Counted from the first letter of the stretch, positions 18,491 through 27,900 are shown. The stretch: 64,000 nucleotides of DNA from Neisseria musculi (GCF_014297595.2 NZ_CP060414.2:1426001-1490000); one strand, 5' to 3'. Numbers and translations: made by a program. The notes: generated by a model not told the origin, from the sequence alone.

Positions 18491-18563
18491 GTTGTTTGCG
18501 GTTGTTTTTCAGACGGCCCGGGCGGCTCCGCTCAAGGCCGTCTGAAAAACAACCGCAAACAAC
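18491..18563. terminator. 28-bp perfect hairpin between tctC and tctB
   Basis: Arms 18491-18518 and 18536-18563 are perfectly complementary over 28 bp around a 17-base loop. The inner 12 bp are uptake sequences; the outer 16 bp (GTTGTTTGCGGTTGTT) are not. It lies 22 bp after the tctC stop and 31 bp before the tctB start. It could be a partial terminator that keeps the binding protein in excess over the permease, or protect the tctC 3' end. Confidence 0.75.
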
Positions 18564-18584
18564 GGCATCCCGGTTATCTCCGGG

Positions 18585-19604
18585 TTATTTGACCAACTCA
18601 AACTCTTCAGACAACGCGCGCATTTCTTTAGTGGACTGCTCAACATATTGTTTCAACTCGTCGCCGGTAAGCTCAAACGGCAGCAGGTCGCGCCGGCTGC
18701 GCAGCTCTGCGAATTTCGGGTCTTTGAGCATCGCGTCAAACTGGGTTTTCCACCAGCGATAAGATTCATCGCTCACTTTCGGCCCCATGTAATAGCCCCG
18801 GATAACCGGCCACTGCACATCGAAGCCCTGCTCTTTGGCAGTGGGAATATCTTTGAGCTTGCCCTGCAGACGCTCGGGCGAAAACACTGCCAGCACACGG
18901 ATTTTGCCCGCCTCAATATGCGGTCCCATCTCGGCGATGCCCGCGCTGACCACATTGATATGGTTGCCCGACACGGCAGTTACCGCTTCGCCGCCGCCTT
19001 CCAGTGCAACATAAGCCATATCTTTCGGATTAACGCCGGCGGCTTTGGCCACCATTGCCGTTTGCAGCCAGTCTTGGCCGCCCACGCTGCCCCCTGCGCC
19101 GAAGCTGACCGATTTCGGATTCTTTTTCAGCGCATCAACCAAATCCTGCAGGTTTTTCAGCGGAGAATCGGCATTCACCGCCACCATGCCGTAGTCGGTG
19201 CCCACAGCCGCCAGCCAGCACACGTCTTTTTCGGTGTATTGGCCGAACTTGCCTTGCGCCAGGTTCAGCAGCGAGCCAGTGGAAAACGCCACGATGGCAT
19301 CGTTGTTGGCAGGGTCGTTGGCCACGATTTTGTTATAGGCAACCGCGCCCACGCCGCCGGGCATATAGGTTACGCGCATCGGCTTGGCGAGCCGGCCGGT
19401 GTCTTTCAAACCGCTTTGCGCGAGTTTGCAGGTTAAATCGAAGCCGCCGCCGGGCTTGGCGGGGGCGATACATTCCGGCTTGGCGGGGGCGATACATTCC
19501 GGCTTGGCCGGCGCACCCGCTTGACCGCCGTCTTTCTTGCAGGCACCCAACGTTAAGGCCGCCGCAACCGACAAAGCCAATACGGTGTATTTTTTATGAT
19601 ACAT
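18585..19604 (-). CDS. tctC: Tripartite tricarboxylate transporter, binding lipoprotein
   Basis: A 339-residue extracytoplasmic solute-binding protein of the TctC/Bug family. It has a lipobox LGAC (Cys 22). Family segments are PAKPGGGFDLTC, GGVGAVAYNKI and SVGGQDWLQTAMVAKAAGV. The start is ATG 19604 with AAGGAG upstream. Just after the lipobox an 8-residue unit (APAKPECI) is repeated, from a 24-bp tandem duplication near 19450-19505, ahead of the normal APAKPGGG. It is first in the operon. An 11-base G/C run lies about 52 bp upstream of the start. Confidence 0.94.
   Translation of the reverse strand: MYHKKYTVLALSVAAALTLGACKKDGGQAGAPAKPECIAPAKPECIAPAKPGGGFDLTCKLAQSGLKDTGRLAKPMRVTYMPGGVGAVAYNKIVANDPANNDAIVAFSTGSLLNLAQGKFGQYTEKDVCWLAAVGTDYGMVAVNADSPLKNLQDLVDALKKNPKSVSFGAGGSVGGQDWLQTAMVAKAAGVNPKDMAYVALEGGGEAVTAVSGNHINVVSAGIAEMGPHIEAGKIRVLAVFSPERLQGKLKDIPTAKEQGFDVQWPVIRGYYMGPKVSDESYRWWKTQFDAMLKDPKFAELRSRRDLLPFELTGDELKQYVEQSTKEMRALSEEFELVK
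19448..19508. repeat. 24-bp tandem repeat inside tctC
   Basis: The unit GGCTTGGCGGGGGCGATACA plus TTCC occurs twice in tandem and a third time partly (GGCTTGGCCGGCG). It encodes two extra copies of PECIAPAK. Being a multiple of three, gain or loss keeps the frame and changes only the linker between lipid anchor and binding domain. Confidence 0.85.
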
Positions 19605-19655
19605 GGCAAATTTCTCCTTGATGGTTATATAAAAAGCCGCCACAGCAGCTTTAAA

Positions 19656-19666
19656 GGGGGGGGGGG
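19656..19666. repeat. Eleven-base G tract upstream of tctC
   Basis: Eleven consecutive G on the plus strand (C on the tctC strand), 52-62 bp before the tctC ATG. Homopolymers of this length in neisserial promoters vary in length by slippage and change transcription. Confidence 0.8.
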
Positions 19667-20395
19667 TGCGCACAAAAATTAAATGAGTCTTTGCGCTTTA
19701 TCAATATTGCCCAGCCACTGCAAACAAAATCATATCTATCGGCAATATTTGTTAGCAGCACGCTCGAACAGCAGTTGAAAAAAACGGCTGCGGCAAAGCT
19801 TCGTAAAAAAACAAACAGCCGGTGGATATCGTGATGTTCAGACGGCCTGAGGCCGTCTGAAAACACACGCAACAGCGCCTGCGGTTCTACCTTTCAACCG
19901 AACCTGTTTTCCAGTCCCCACGGACAGGCCGGCGCTTGATTGCTGCCCGCTCGTGCAGTTTGCGGCGGCGTGCCTGCCGAAAAAAACAGAGATAAGCAGA
20001 AACCGCGCTGCTGTGCAAACATCGCAGGCAAACGGGTTTGCCCAAACCGACACCCCGATCTTGACACCCCGATCTTTCAGAAGGCCTGCCCTTCCCGCTT
20101 TCAGACGGCCTGCCCGTGTGTGCGGCTTGCAGGGCGGCCGGTTGATGTTTGATACCGGCTGCCGGCTTTCTTCAGCCGCGATTCTGGCGGATAATCCCTA
20201 CAGTCGGGCGGCGGCCGGCAGCGGCATGCGCCGTGTCCGGTAAACCGCCCCTGCGGGTTTGTCGGGCCGGGCTCTGCCAAAACGTTGGCGGCCTGCCGCA
20301 AAAGCATTCGGCGAAAGCCGCTTTTTAACTGAAATTGATTGAAATACTGTTTGAGGCCGTCTGAAAAATCTTTCGGGCGGCCGGCGGAAAATATT
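19667..20395. other. Intergenic region between divergent tctC and glnD
   Basis: About 730 bp with no frame I can support. It contains an outward-facing pair of uptake sequences separated by one base (19840-19864), a 14-bp tandem duplication GACACCCCGATCTT at 20049-20062 and 20063-20076, and single uptake sequences near 20100 and 20353. Part of it (about 19870-20060) faintly resembles the degenerate repeat family seen at 23.0 kb. Confidence 0.5.
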
Positions 20396-22957
20396 ATGCA
20401 AACCCTGATCCAATCAGCACTGCACAAGCTTCAATCTGAAAAACGGCAGGCCGTTGAAGCCTACTGCGCCCGGCGGCAGGTGCCGGTGTTTTTCGAACGC
20501 CACACCCAGGCTGTCGAGCGCGCGCTGGCGGTATTGTGGACGGCGCTGTTCTCCGACAGCACGATGTGCCTGCTGGCCACCGGCGGTTTCGGGCGCGGCG
20601 AAATGTATCCTTATTCAGATGTGGATTTGGCGCTTGTGTCGCCCGAACCGCTCACAGAAAAACAGCAGGAAAAAGCCGGAATCTTTGTGCAGGCGTTGTG
20701 GGATATGCAGCTGGCACCTGCCGTGAAAAGCGGCAGCGTGGAAGAATTGTGCGAAAGTGTATGCGAAGACATCACCGGCGATACCGCTTTTCTTGAGGCG
20801 CGTTTTCTGTTTGGCAACCATGATTTGGCCAAGCAGCTTTTGCAGCAACTAGACTTGCAGCGCGACACTTCTGCCTTTATCGAAGCCAAAATGCTGGAAA
20901 TGCAGCAGCGGCACGCCAAATCGCAGGGTTCGGGCGCGCTGCTCGAGCCCAACATCAAAACCTGCCCCGGCGGCCTGCGCGACATCCACACCATGCTGTG
21001 GCTGGCGCGGGTGCAGGGCTTGGCTATGCCTTTAACCACGCTGATTTCGCAGGGTGTGGTCACCCGCCCCGAAGCCGTTATGCTGCTCAACAGCCATAAA
21101 AAACTGGCCGCTATCCGCATCGATCTGCATCTGGCGGCAGGCCGCAGTGAAGACAGGCTGATTTTCGACCTGCAAACCCAGGTGGCCGAAAACATGGGCT
21201 GGCACGATGACGAGCACCGTATCAAAAGCGAAAAGCTGATGCGTGTGTTTTACCGCGCCGGCAAAACGGTGATGCAGCTCAACGGGATATTGCTGCCGAT
21301 GCTGCGCGGGCGCGTGTATTCGCAGGCCGGCCGCATCGTCTGCCGCATCGACGACGACTATTACCAAGTGGGCAACCAACTGGCGGTGTACGACAAAAAA
21401 CTGTTTACCCGCCGCCCCGAGCATCTGTGGAAAGCAATCGGGATTCTGCAGACACGCAAAGACATTCTCACACTCGCCCCGAAAACCCTGCGCAACTGGT
21501 GGGCGGCTTCGCGCAAAATCAACCGCGCATTTTACGGCAACCCTGAAAACCGCCGCCGCTTCGCCGGTTTTTTCAAGCACGGCGAAGGGCTCACCCATGT
21601 GATGCGCTTTCTCAATCTCTACGGCGCGCTCGAACGCTATCTGCCGGCGTGGGGAAAAATCGTCGGCCTGCTCCAACACGACCTGTTCCACATCTACCCT
21701 GTTGACGACCACATCTTAACCGTGCTGCACAATATGCGCCGCCTGGCGATGGATTCGCGCAGCCACGAGCTGCCGTTTGCCTCGGCGCTGATGCACGCAT
21801 TCGAAAAACAACATATTCTCTATCTGGCCGCCCTGTTTCACGACATTGCCAAAGGGCGCGGCGGCGACCATTCGATAGAAGGCGTTGCCGATGCCCGCCG
21901 CTTCGCTGCCGACCATTTTCTCAGCAAAGAAGAAAGCAGCCTTTTGGCCTGGCTGGTAGAAAACCATCTGCTGATGTCGGCAGTGGCGCAGAAAGAAGAC
22001 ATTCAAGACCCCGATGTTATCGACAGCTTCTGCGAGCGCGTGGAAACACAAGAGCGGTTAACTGCGCTTTACCTGCTGACCGTTGCCGACATACGCGGCA
22101 CCAACCCGAAACTGTGGAACAGTTGGCGCGCCGGCCTGCTGGAAAACCTGTTTCACGCCGCCGCCCGCCGCCTGGCCGGCGAAAGCGGCAGCCGCACTGT
22201 GGTTGTGGGCCGCCGCCGGCAAGGTGCGGCCGACCAGCTTACCCGCGCCGGCACGCCCGAAAAGCAGCAGCGCAAACTCTGGCAGGCGCTGGGCCCGGCC
22301 TATTTCGTGCGCCACGAACTGCGCGAAATCCTCTGGCACACCGCCAATCTCGTCCACCAAACCGAAGCCCCGCAGGTGCGCAGCCGCATTCTGCCCGACA
22401 GCGGCACGTTGGAAGTGATGGTGTTCATGCCCAACCAACCGCGCCTGTTTGCCCGCCTGTGCCGCATCTTCAGCCGCCACAGTTTCGATATTCTCGCCGC
22501 CCGCGCTTTTGTAACCGAGCACGGCTATATTCTCGACACCTTTATCGTGCAGCTGCCGCCCGGGCGCGCCGCCGCCGATTATCCCAACGTGCAGAGTGCG
22601 CTCGAAGCCGAAATCAACAACTTCATCCACGGCTGCGACACCACCGCCGGACACACCGCCTGCGGCATCCGCAGCCGCCGCAGCCGCCACCTGCCCATCG
22701 CCCCGGGCGTGCACCTGAGCGCCGAGCAGGATTCCCCGGGCTGGTACACGCTCGAAATCGTGGCCGTAAACCGCCCCTATCTGCTGGCCGATATTGCCGA
22801 AGTGCTCTCCGAACAGGAAATCAGCCTGCGCTACGCCAAAATCGCCACCCTCGATGAGCGCGTGGAAGACAGCTTTGTGCTGTTCAGCCCGCATCTGGAA
22901 AACCCGAAAAAACAGCTTGCCTTGAAGCAGGCACTGCTGGCGCAGTTATCGGCCTGA
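20396..22957 (+). CDS. glnD: [Protein-PII] uridylyltransferase / uridylyl-removing enzyme
   Basis: The nitrogen sensor that uridylylates PII when glutamine is low and removes UMP when it is high. 853 residues. Nucleotidyltransferase motif [16 protein letters not shown] at about 63-78, the HD hydrolase motif [18 protein letters not shown] at about 475-490, and two ACT domains at the C-terminus ([18 protein letters not shown] and [20 protein letters not shown]). The start is ATG 20396; the frame is open back to 20339 across an uptake sequence, which makes the earlier ATG unlikely. Confidence 0.95.
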   Translation: MQTLIQSALHKLQSEKRQAVEAYCARRQVPVFFERHTQAVERALAVLWTALFSDSTMCLLATGGFGRGEMYPYSDVDLALVSPEPLTEKQQEKAGIFVQALWDMQLAPAVKSGSVEELCESVCEDITGDTAFLEARFLFGNHDLAKQLLQQLDLQRDTSAFIEAKMLEMQQRHAKSQGSGALLEPNIKTCPGGLRDIHTMLWLARVQGLAMPLTTLISQGVVTRPEAVMLLNSHKKLAAIRIDLHLAAGRSEDRLIFDLQTQVAENMGWHDDEHRIKSEKLMRVFYRAGKTVMQLNGILLPMLRGRVYSQAGRIVCRIDDDYYQVGNQLAVYDKKLFTRRPEHLWKAIGILQTRKDILTLAPKTLRNWWAASRKINRAFYGNPENRRRFAGFFKHGEGLTHVMRFLNLYGALERYLPAWGKIVGLLQHDLFHIYPVDDHILTVLHNMRRLAMDSRSHELPFASALMHAFEKQHILYLAALFHDIAKGRGGDHSIEGVADARRFAADHFLSKEESSLLAWLVENHLLMSAVAQKEDIQDPDVIDSFCERVETQERLTALYLLTVADIRGTNPKLWNSWRAGLLENLFHAAARRLAGESGSRTVVVGRRRQGAADQLTRAGTPEKQQRKLWQALGPAYFVRHELREILWHTANLVHQTEAPQVRSRILPDSGTLEVMVFMPNQPRLFARLCRIFSRHSFDILAARAFVTEHGYILDTFIVQLPPGRAAADYPNVQSALEAEINNFIHGCDTTAGHTACGIRSRRSRHLPIAPGVHLSAEQDSPGWYTLEIVAVNRPYLLADIAEVLSEQEISLRYAKIATLDERVEDSFVLFSPHLENPKKQLALKQALLAQLSA

Positions 22958-23448
22958 GTGTGGGAGCCGAAGGGCTGTTTTTGCCGGGGTTAGACAAAAT
23001 CTGTTCAGGCCGTCTGAAACCTTCAGACGGCCTGAATGAATGCACCCCGTTTCCGTTACGGCAGGGGTTGCGCCCGGCCCAAACAAAACGGTGTTGCCGC
23101 CGCATCGGCAGCAACGGAACCGGCTCCGCAATCTTTGCGGCGCCTGCGGTTTGCCGCCCTACGCAAAAAACAAGGCAAACCCACATCACGGAAAGGCCGG
23201 GCTTCGGAAAAACCGTTCAGGCCGTCTGAAACCTTTCAGACGGCCTGAACGAATCCGCTTCATTTCTGTTGCGGCACGGTGCGCTCGGCTCAAAACGAAC
23301 GGCCTTGCCGCCGAACCGCGGGCCCCATGCTCTTTATACTGCCTGCGGTTGCTGCCCCGCCGAAAATAAAGCAAATCCACGGTAACCGGCAAATAAACGG
23401 TTTCAGTTTTATCAACCGGCTCCCCAAGTTTTCAGACGGCCTGTGCCG
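22958..23448. repeat. Intergenic region with two diverged copies of a repeat
   Basis: No gene supported. Two blocks start with the same inverted uptake pair (CAGGCCGTCTGAAACC then TTCAGACGGCCTGAA) at 23004-23034 and 23216-23248. Each is followed by about 100 bp of related sequence (23041-23160 and 23258-23360), with shared words such as AAAACG, TTGCCGCCG and GCCTGCGGTT. This is the clearest pair of a wider family also found at 35.7, 53.6 and 56.9 kb. Confidence 0.6.
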
Positions 23449-25140
23449 TTAATCGGCCCAATGCTTTTTCTTGGAAGTTTTGCCGATGCCGGGGTTGAAA
23501 CTGTTGGTGGGGTCGAGTTTGCGGTAAAACTGCTTGAGCGCGGGTTGGGCTTCGTATAGGTGGCCGACATTGTGTTCGGCGGGGTATTGTGCGCCGCGTT
23601 GGTCGAGCAGGCGCAGCATTTCGTGTTCCAATGCCTGGCAGTCGTGGCCTTTTTTCACGATGTAGTCTTGGTGGAACACGTGGCACATAAAGTGGCCGTA
23701 ATAGAGTTTGTGGCTGATTTTATTGTCGATTTCAGGCGGGAGTTGCTCAAACCAATCGTTATCGTTGCGGCGCAGGGCGATATCGAGGGCAACGATGTCT
23801 TCCACTTCTTTGCTGTGTACGGCGCGGTAGCGCACGGCGGCGGAAGCAACGGCAAAGCGGTGCAGCATGGCGGCTTGGGTTTCTTCGGGGCTGCACTCGA
23901 AATAAGCGCCTGATTTTCCGTTGAAATAGTCTTTCAGAAAGGCGCGCGCTTCTTCCACGCCTGCGCCGCCCATTTTCAGAATCAGATGGTGTTCGAAGCG
24001 GTTGCGGTAGTCGCGCAGGGATTGCGGCAGGTGTTCGGGCAGATATTTGCCGGCAAACTGCAGGGCTTTGTCGCTGAAATGGGTGGGCAGAATGCCGATC
24101 TTTTTGCCGAAGCGGTCGATTTTGGCTTTGAAGGCAAACAGTTGCGGCAGGCGGTGGGTGCCGAATTTTTTGATTGTCCAAAAGGTGTCTTTGCCGTATA
24201 CCGCCGCTATATCGAAAGCATCGCGGTGGATATACTCGCCGGAAACGGGTAGGTTTTCGAATTCGGCCAGCACGGCGCGGCGGATGGCGGTAAGCTCTTC
24301 GGTGCGGTTGGTGCCGATATAGAACACGGCGGTGTGTTTTTCGAGAGGAAAGGTGTCCAGGCGCACGGCAAACACCATCAGTTTGCCCGCGCAGCCCGAG
24401 GCTTCGTAGTGGCGCGCCGGGTCGGCATTGAAGCGGGCGGCGCTGGGTTCGTCAATCTGGCGCACATGGTTGCAGTAGGCATGGTCGTGGCCTTTGCCGG
24501 CATCGGGCGTGATGTCTTTCTGCTGATAATGATGGCCTTGCAGGTTGGTGAGGATTTCTTCGGGCGTGCTGCCCAAATCGATGCCCAAATGGTTGATAAG
24601 ATGCAGTTCGCCGTTTTCGTCTAATTGGGCAAACAGCGCCATTTCGGTGTAGGCCGGCCCGCGCTGCACCAGCGCGCCGCCGGAGTTGTTGCACACGCCG
24701 CCGAGCACCGATGCGCCGATACACGATGAGCCGATAACCGAGTGCGGCTCGCGCCCTAAGGGCTTGAGCAGCAGCTCGAGCTGGTTGAGCGTGGCACCGG
24801 GCAGGCAGACGACTTGTTCGTTGTTGTTGATGGGGCGGATGATGTTCATGCGCAGGGTGTTAACAATCACGATGTCGCGGTCGTAACCGTTGCCGTCCGG
24901 CGTGGATCCGCCGGTGAGGCCGGTGTTGGCGGCCTGCGTGAGCACAATAACGTCAGCCGCCACGCAGGCTTGCAGAACTTTCCACTGTTCCAGCAGCGTG
25001 CCCGGCCGCACCACGGCCAGCGCGCGGCCTTCGCCGAAGCGGTAGCCTTGGCGGTAGGGTTCGGTTTGGGCGGGATCGGTGATGATGTGGGGCGTGCCGA
25101 CAATGTCGGTTAAGGTTTGCAGTAGTTGTGTGGCAGTCAT
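23449..25140 (-). CDS. dld: Respiratory D-lactate dehydrogenase (quinone)
   Basis: A 563-residue FAD flavoprotein that oxidises D-lactate to pyruvate and passes electrons to quinone at the inner membrane. The FAD domain has AVVRPGTLLEQWKVLQACVA, PDGNGYDRDIVIVNTLRMN and IGSSCIGASVLGGVCNNSGG. The C-terminal half matches the membrane-binding domain of E. coli Dld (KSGAYFECSPEETQAAMLHR, then YYGHFMCHVFHQDYIVKKGH). Length is close to E. coli Dld. The start is ATG 25140 (MTATQLLQTL); the frame is open farther upstream across an uptake sequence. Confidence 0.93.
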   Translation of the reverse strand: MTATQLLQTLTDIVGTPHIITDPAQTEPYRQGYRFGEGRALAVVRPGTLLEQWKVLQACVAADVIVLTQAANTGLTGGSTPDGNGYDRDIVIVNTLRMNIIRPINNNEQVVCLPGATLNQLELLLKPLGREPHSVIGSSCIGASVLGGVCNNSGGALVQRGPAYTEMALFAQLDENGELHLINHLGIDLGSTPEEILTNLQGHHYQQKDITPDAGKGHDHAYCNHVRQIDEPSAARFNADPARHYEASGCAGKLMVFAVRLDTFPLEKHTAVFYIGTNRTEELTAIRRAVLAEFENLPVSGEYIHRDAFDIAAVYGKDTFWTIKKFGTHRLPQLFAFKAKIDRFGKKIGILPTHFSDKALQFAGKYLPEHLPQSLRDYRNRFEHHLILKMGGAGVEEARAFLKDYFNGKSGAYFECSPEETQAAMLHRFAVASAAVRYRAVHSKEVEDIVALDIALRRNDNDWFEQLPPEIDNKISHKLYYGHFMCHVFHQDYIVKKGHDCQALEHEMLRLLDQRGAQYPAEHNVGHLYEAQPALKQFYRKLDPTNSFNPGIGKTSKKKHWAD

Positions 25141-25314
25141 GGCGGCGGGCTTTCCGGGGGATTGAAAATGGCAAGTTTGCAGTTTTTTTGGGGTTGGGTC
25201 AAATAGGGTTTTGAAACCTTTCGTTGAATGCGTTGAAACAGCCGAAAGGCCGTCTGAAAACCGGTTGCGGGCTTTCAGACGGCCTGTTTTCAATATTTCA
25301 ATAAATGTTGTGCC

Positions 25315-25590
25315 TCAGCGTTTGCCATCCTGCCGCCAAACCTGCCACAGCAGCAAACCGGCGGCGGCGAAGATGCGGTGTTTCCAGCTTAAGGGCAGCA
25401 GCAGGCTTTTCCAAAGCAGGCTTTGCGGGGGCGCATTGTCGGCCAGGCTGAGAACCGTATTGAACCCGGTGTCGATCATGTTTTTCCGTTCCCGCGCCCG
25501 CTGCATTTTCAAACGTGCGGCGGTGATTTTCAAGCGCGCCAGCTCGGCCTGCATTTCTAACAGTTTACGCTCTTCATTTTTGGAGGCCAT
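25315..25590 (-). CDS. YqjK-like small membrane protein
   Basis: A 91-residue protein: a basic, helical N-terminal half (LEMQAELARLKITAARLKMQ) and a hydrophobic C-terminal segment (HRIFAAAGLLLWQVWRQDG). No catalytic motif. It overlaps the end of the preceding yqjE-like gene by 17 bp and is the third in a yqjD-yqjE-yqjK order known from enterobacteria. Function is unknown; the context suggests an envelope or stationary-phase role. Confidence 0.7.
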   Translation of the reverse strand: MASKNEERKLLEMQAELARLKITAARLKMQRARERKNMIDTGFNTVLSLADNAPPQSLLWKSLLLPLSWKHRIFAAAGLLLWQVWRQDGKR

Positions 25591-25984
25591 CGCTTTTTCC
25601 TTCCTTGTTCTGCACCATGCCGCGCAGACAGGCAATATCCTGCTGCATCTCGCGCAATGTGGCGGCCACTTGTGTGTTTTTGTTTTTCCACGATGAAAGC
25701 GACCATGCGGCCAAAACTGCAATTGCCAACAGGCTGCAGACAGACAAGCCGAAAAACACCCAGATTTTGGCTTCGTTGCTCAAAACGTGGTTCAACCCCA
25801 ACAGCAGGCTGATCATGCCGAACGCAAACAATGCGCCCATCAGCACCACGGCGGCAAAAATCCTCACAATTACGGCAGCTTGGCCGCCCACATCCAGTTG
25901 CAGCATACGCAGGCGCAGCAGAAATAAATCTACGCCCCGGTTCAGCAATACTTGGAAATGGTCGATGCGTTGTTTCAAGTTCAT
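25574..25984 (-). CDS. YqjE-like phage-holin-superfamily membrane protein
   Basis: A 136-residue protein with two adjacent transmembrane helices (IVRIFAAVVLMGALFAFGMI and VFFGLSVCSLLAIAVLAAWS) and a basic tail. This is the YqjE / holin superfamily III pattern. The start is ATG 25984 (MNLKQRIDHFQVLLNRGVD). It lies between the DUF883 gene and the yqjK-like gene. Despite the family name there is no sign of phage here. Confidence 0.8.
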   Translation of the reverse strand: MNLKQRIDHFQVLLNRGVDLFLLRLRMLQLDVGGQAAVIVRIFAAVVLMGALFAFGMISLLLGLNHVLSNEAKIWVFFGLSVCSLLAIAVLAAWSLSSWKNKNTQVAATLREMQQDIACLRGMVQNKEGKSDGLQK

Positions 25985-26089
25985 GGCTGTCTCTTTGGTG
26001 GTTGCAGGCCGGCCGCAATGCCTGCCGGTGAATGGAGAATAACACAAAAAGGCCGTCTGAAAAGGTTTCAGACGGCCTCGGCTGCTGTG

Positions 26090-26401
26090 TTAGCGGCGGT
26101 TGAGCAATACGCCCACCACCAAGCCGGCCAAGGCGGCAAAACCCATCGCATAATAGGGTTTTTCCTGTACCAGCTCATCGGCTTGTTTGGCAGTATGCTT
26201 CACTTTGCGGGCGGCCTGCTCTTCAAAATCATACAGCTTGGTTTTGGCCGCGCTCAATTTGTCTTGCAGTTTGGCTTTCAGGGCTTTGGCTTCTTCGCTG
26301 CCGCTTTCCACGCCCTCTTGGTATAACTCTTCTACATCATTGAGTACGGAGCGGATTTCTTTCATCAATGCTTCTTTTTGCTGCTCAAAATCGTGTTTCA
26401 T
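26090..26401 (-). CDS. DUF883 protein, ElaB/YqjD type
   Basis: A 103-residue tail-anchored protein. A long amphipathic helical region (VLNDVEELYQEGVESGSEEA) is followed by one C-terminal membrane helix (YYAMGFAALAGLVVGVLLNR). Members in E. coli bind ribosomes and sit at the inner membrane in stationary phase. The start is ATG 26401 with AAGGAGG upstream. First of the trio; an inverted uptake pair at about 26049-26080 separates it from yqjE, so the first gene may be expressed more than the others. Confidence 0.88.
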   Translation of the reverse strand: MKHDFEQQKEALMKEIRSVLNDVEELYQEGVESGSEEAKALKAKLQDKLSAAKTKLYDFEEQAARKVKHTAKQADELVQEKPYYAMGFAALAGLVVGVLLNRR

Positions 26402-26554
26402 AAAGCCTCCTTGCAGGTTTTCGGTTAAAAAAGGGTTACAGCGTAATCCCATATAAGGCTGAAATACATATATTCAACAGTATATAGCGAAATTGCCGGC
26501 TGCTTTAAAAAAATGGGCTTTCCGCCCATTCCGCCGTGCGCGGTTTATCCCGCT

Positions 26555-26588
26555 GTTTAAAAGGTGTATAGTTTAAAAGGTGTATAGT
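26555..26588 (+). promoter_or_regulatory. Tandem 16-bp duplication with two TATAGT boxes upstream of adh
   Basis: GTTTAAAAGGTGTATA is present at 26555-26570 and again at 26571-26586. Each copy, with its following GT, creates a TATAGT hexamer (26567-26572, 26583-26588) that could serve as a -10 box for the alcohol dehydrogenase gene 87 bp downstream. Confidence 0.5.
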
Positions 26589-26674
26589 AGTATCGGACAA
26601 GCCGTCTGAAAACTTTTTCATTTTACTTTAAAGAAAAGATAAAACAGCTTCCCAACCTCAACAGGAGATGAATC

Positions 26675-27724
26675 ATGACTCAAACCGTACAAGGCTATGC
26701 AGCCCATTCGCACGACACCCCGCTGGAGCCTTTCAGCTTCGAACGCCGCGATCCGCGCCCGGACGATGTGGTAATCGATATTCTTTACACCGGTGTGTGC
26801 CACAGCGATTTGCACACCGCCCGCAACGACTGGGGCTTTACCACTTATCCCGTGGTTCCCGGCCACGAAATCGTCGGCCGCGTAACCGCCGTGGGCAGCG
26901 GAGTGGATAAATTCAAAGTGGGTGATTTGGTGGGTGTAGGCTGTTTGGTCGACAGCTGTCGCGAATGCGAACCGTGCCGCAACCATTTGGAGCAATATTG
27001 CGACAACGGTTTTGTCGCCACTTACGACTCCACCGACAAACACGACGGCCTGCGCACCTACGGCGGTTACTCGAAAAGCATCACCGTGAGTGATGCTTTC
27101 GTGCTTAAAGTGCCCGAAAACCTCGACACCAAAGCCGTGCCGCCGATTTTATGCGCCGGCATTACCACATGGTCGCCGCTGCGCCGTTGGAAAGTGGGCA
27201 AAGGCAGCAAAGTGGCGGTGGTCGGCCTCGGCGGTTTGGGGCATATGGCCATCAAACTCGCGCACGCTTTGGGTGCGGAAGTGAGCCTGTTTTCCCGCAG
27301 CCCCGGCAAGGCCGATGATGCCTACCGTTTGGGCGCCGACAAGGTGATTTTGTCCACCGACAACGCACAAATGCAGGCTGCCGCCAACCAGTTTGATTTG
27401 ATTATCGACACCGTGCCTTACGAACACGATGTCAACCCCTATATGCCAACGCTGAAACTCGATGGCACATTGGTGTTTGTCGGCCTGGTGGGCGACATCA
27501 CCCCCGCGCTTTCCACCATTCCGATGCTTTTCAAACGCCGCAACGTGGCCGGTTCGCTGATTGGCGGTCTGAAAGAAACGCAGGAGCTGCTCGACTTCTG
27601 CGGCGAGCATAACATTGTCTCCGATATTGAAGTGATTGATATGAAAGATATTAACGAAGCCTACGAGCGTATGCTGAAAAGCGATGTGAAATACCGTTTT
27701 GTAATCGATATGGCCACGTTGTAA
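26675..27724 (+). CDS. Zinc-dependent NAD(P) alcohol dehydrogenase (YahK/AdhA type)
   Basis: A 349-residue medium-chain dehydrogenase that interconverts aldehydes and alcohols in the cytosol. The catalytic zinc ligands are in GVCHSDLHTARNDWG and PGHEIVGRV. The structural zinc cluster is CRECEPCRNHLEQYC (about 90-105). The Rossmann motif is GLGGLGHMAIKLAHALGAEV. The subgroup is that of cinnamyl-alcohol-like dehydrogenases with broad aldehyde reduction. ATG 26675 has AACAGGAG upstream. It stands alone, with an inverted-uptake terminator behind it. Confidence 0.93.
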   Translation: MTQTVQGYAAHSHDTPLEPFSFERRDPRPDDVVIDILYTGVCHSDLHTARNDWGFTTYPVVPGHEIVGRVTAVGSGVDKFKVGDLVGVGCLVDSCRECEPCRNHLEQYCDNGFVATYDSTDKHDGLRTYGGYSKSITVSDAFVLKVPENLDTKAVPPILCAGITTWSPLRRWKVGKGSKVAVVGLGGLGHMAIKLAHALGAEVSLFSRSPGKADDAYRLGADKVILSTDNAQMQAAANQFDLIIDTVPYEHDVNPYMPTLKLDGTLVFVGLVGDITPALSTIPMLFKRRNVAGSLIGGLKETQELLDFCGEHNIVSDIEVIDMKDINEAYERMLKSDVKYRFVIDMATL

Positions 27725-27746
27725 GTTTTGCTTTGGTTTAATCGAA

Positions 27747-27775
27747 AGGCCGTCTGAATGTTTTTCAGACGGCCT
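27747..27775 (+). terminator. Inverted uptake-sequence terminator after adh
   Basis: AGGCCGTCTGAA (27747-27758) pairs with TTCAGACGGCCT (27764-27775). The right half also starts a larger DUS-bounded module that ends at 27810. Confidence 0.7.
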
Positions 27776-27810
27776 GAATCTTTGCAAAAACATTTTCAGG
27801 CCGCCTGAAA
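27762..27810. repeat. DUS-bounded module with internal CTTTGCAAAA, copy 1
   Basis: Outward uptake sequences (the right one altered to GGCCGCCTGAAA) bracket a core with CTTTGCAAAA. The same architecture occurs at 31087-31135 and 61505-61555. Confidence 0.6.
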
Positions 27811-27873
27811 GTGCTTTTTTAAACTGATTGGCTATCAAGCTCCGGTTAAATCGGCAAAGTCAAGCCGAATAAA

Positions 27874-27900
27874 AACCCCTTGCAAAAGCTGCAAGGGGTT
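27874..27900 (-). terminator. Rho-independent terminator after the CoA transferase
   Basis: Perfect 11-bp stem AACCCCTTGCA/TGCAAGGGGTT with a 5-base loop, followed on the minus strand by TTTTTATTC, 17 bp after the stop. It does not use uptake sequences. Confidence 0.85.

Noticed and set aside
25574..25984. Prophage holin
   Set aside because: Family name only; the neighbours are yqjD- and yqjK-like chromosomal genes and no phage genes are near.
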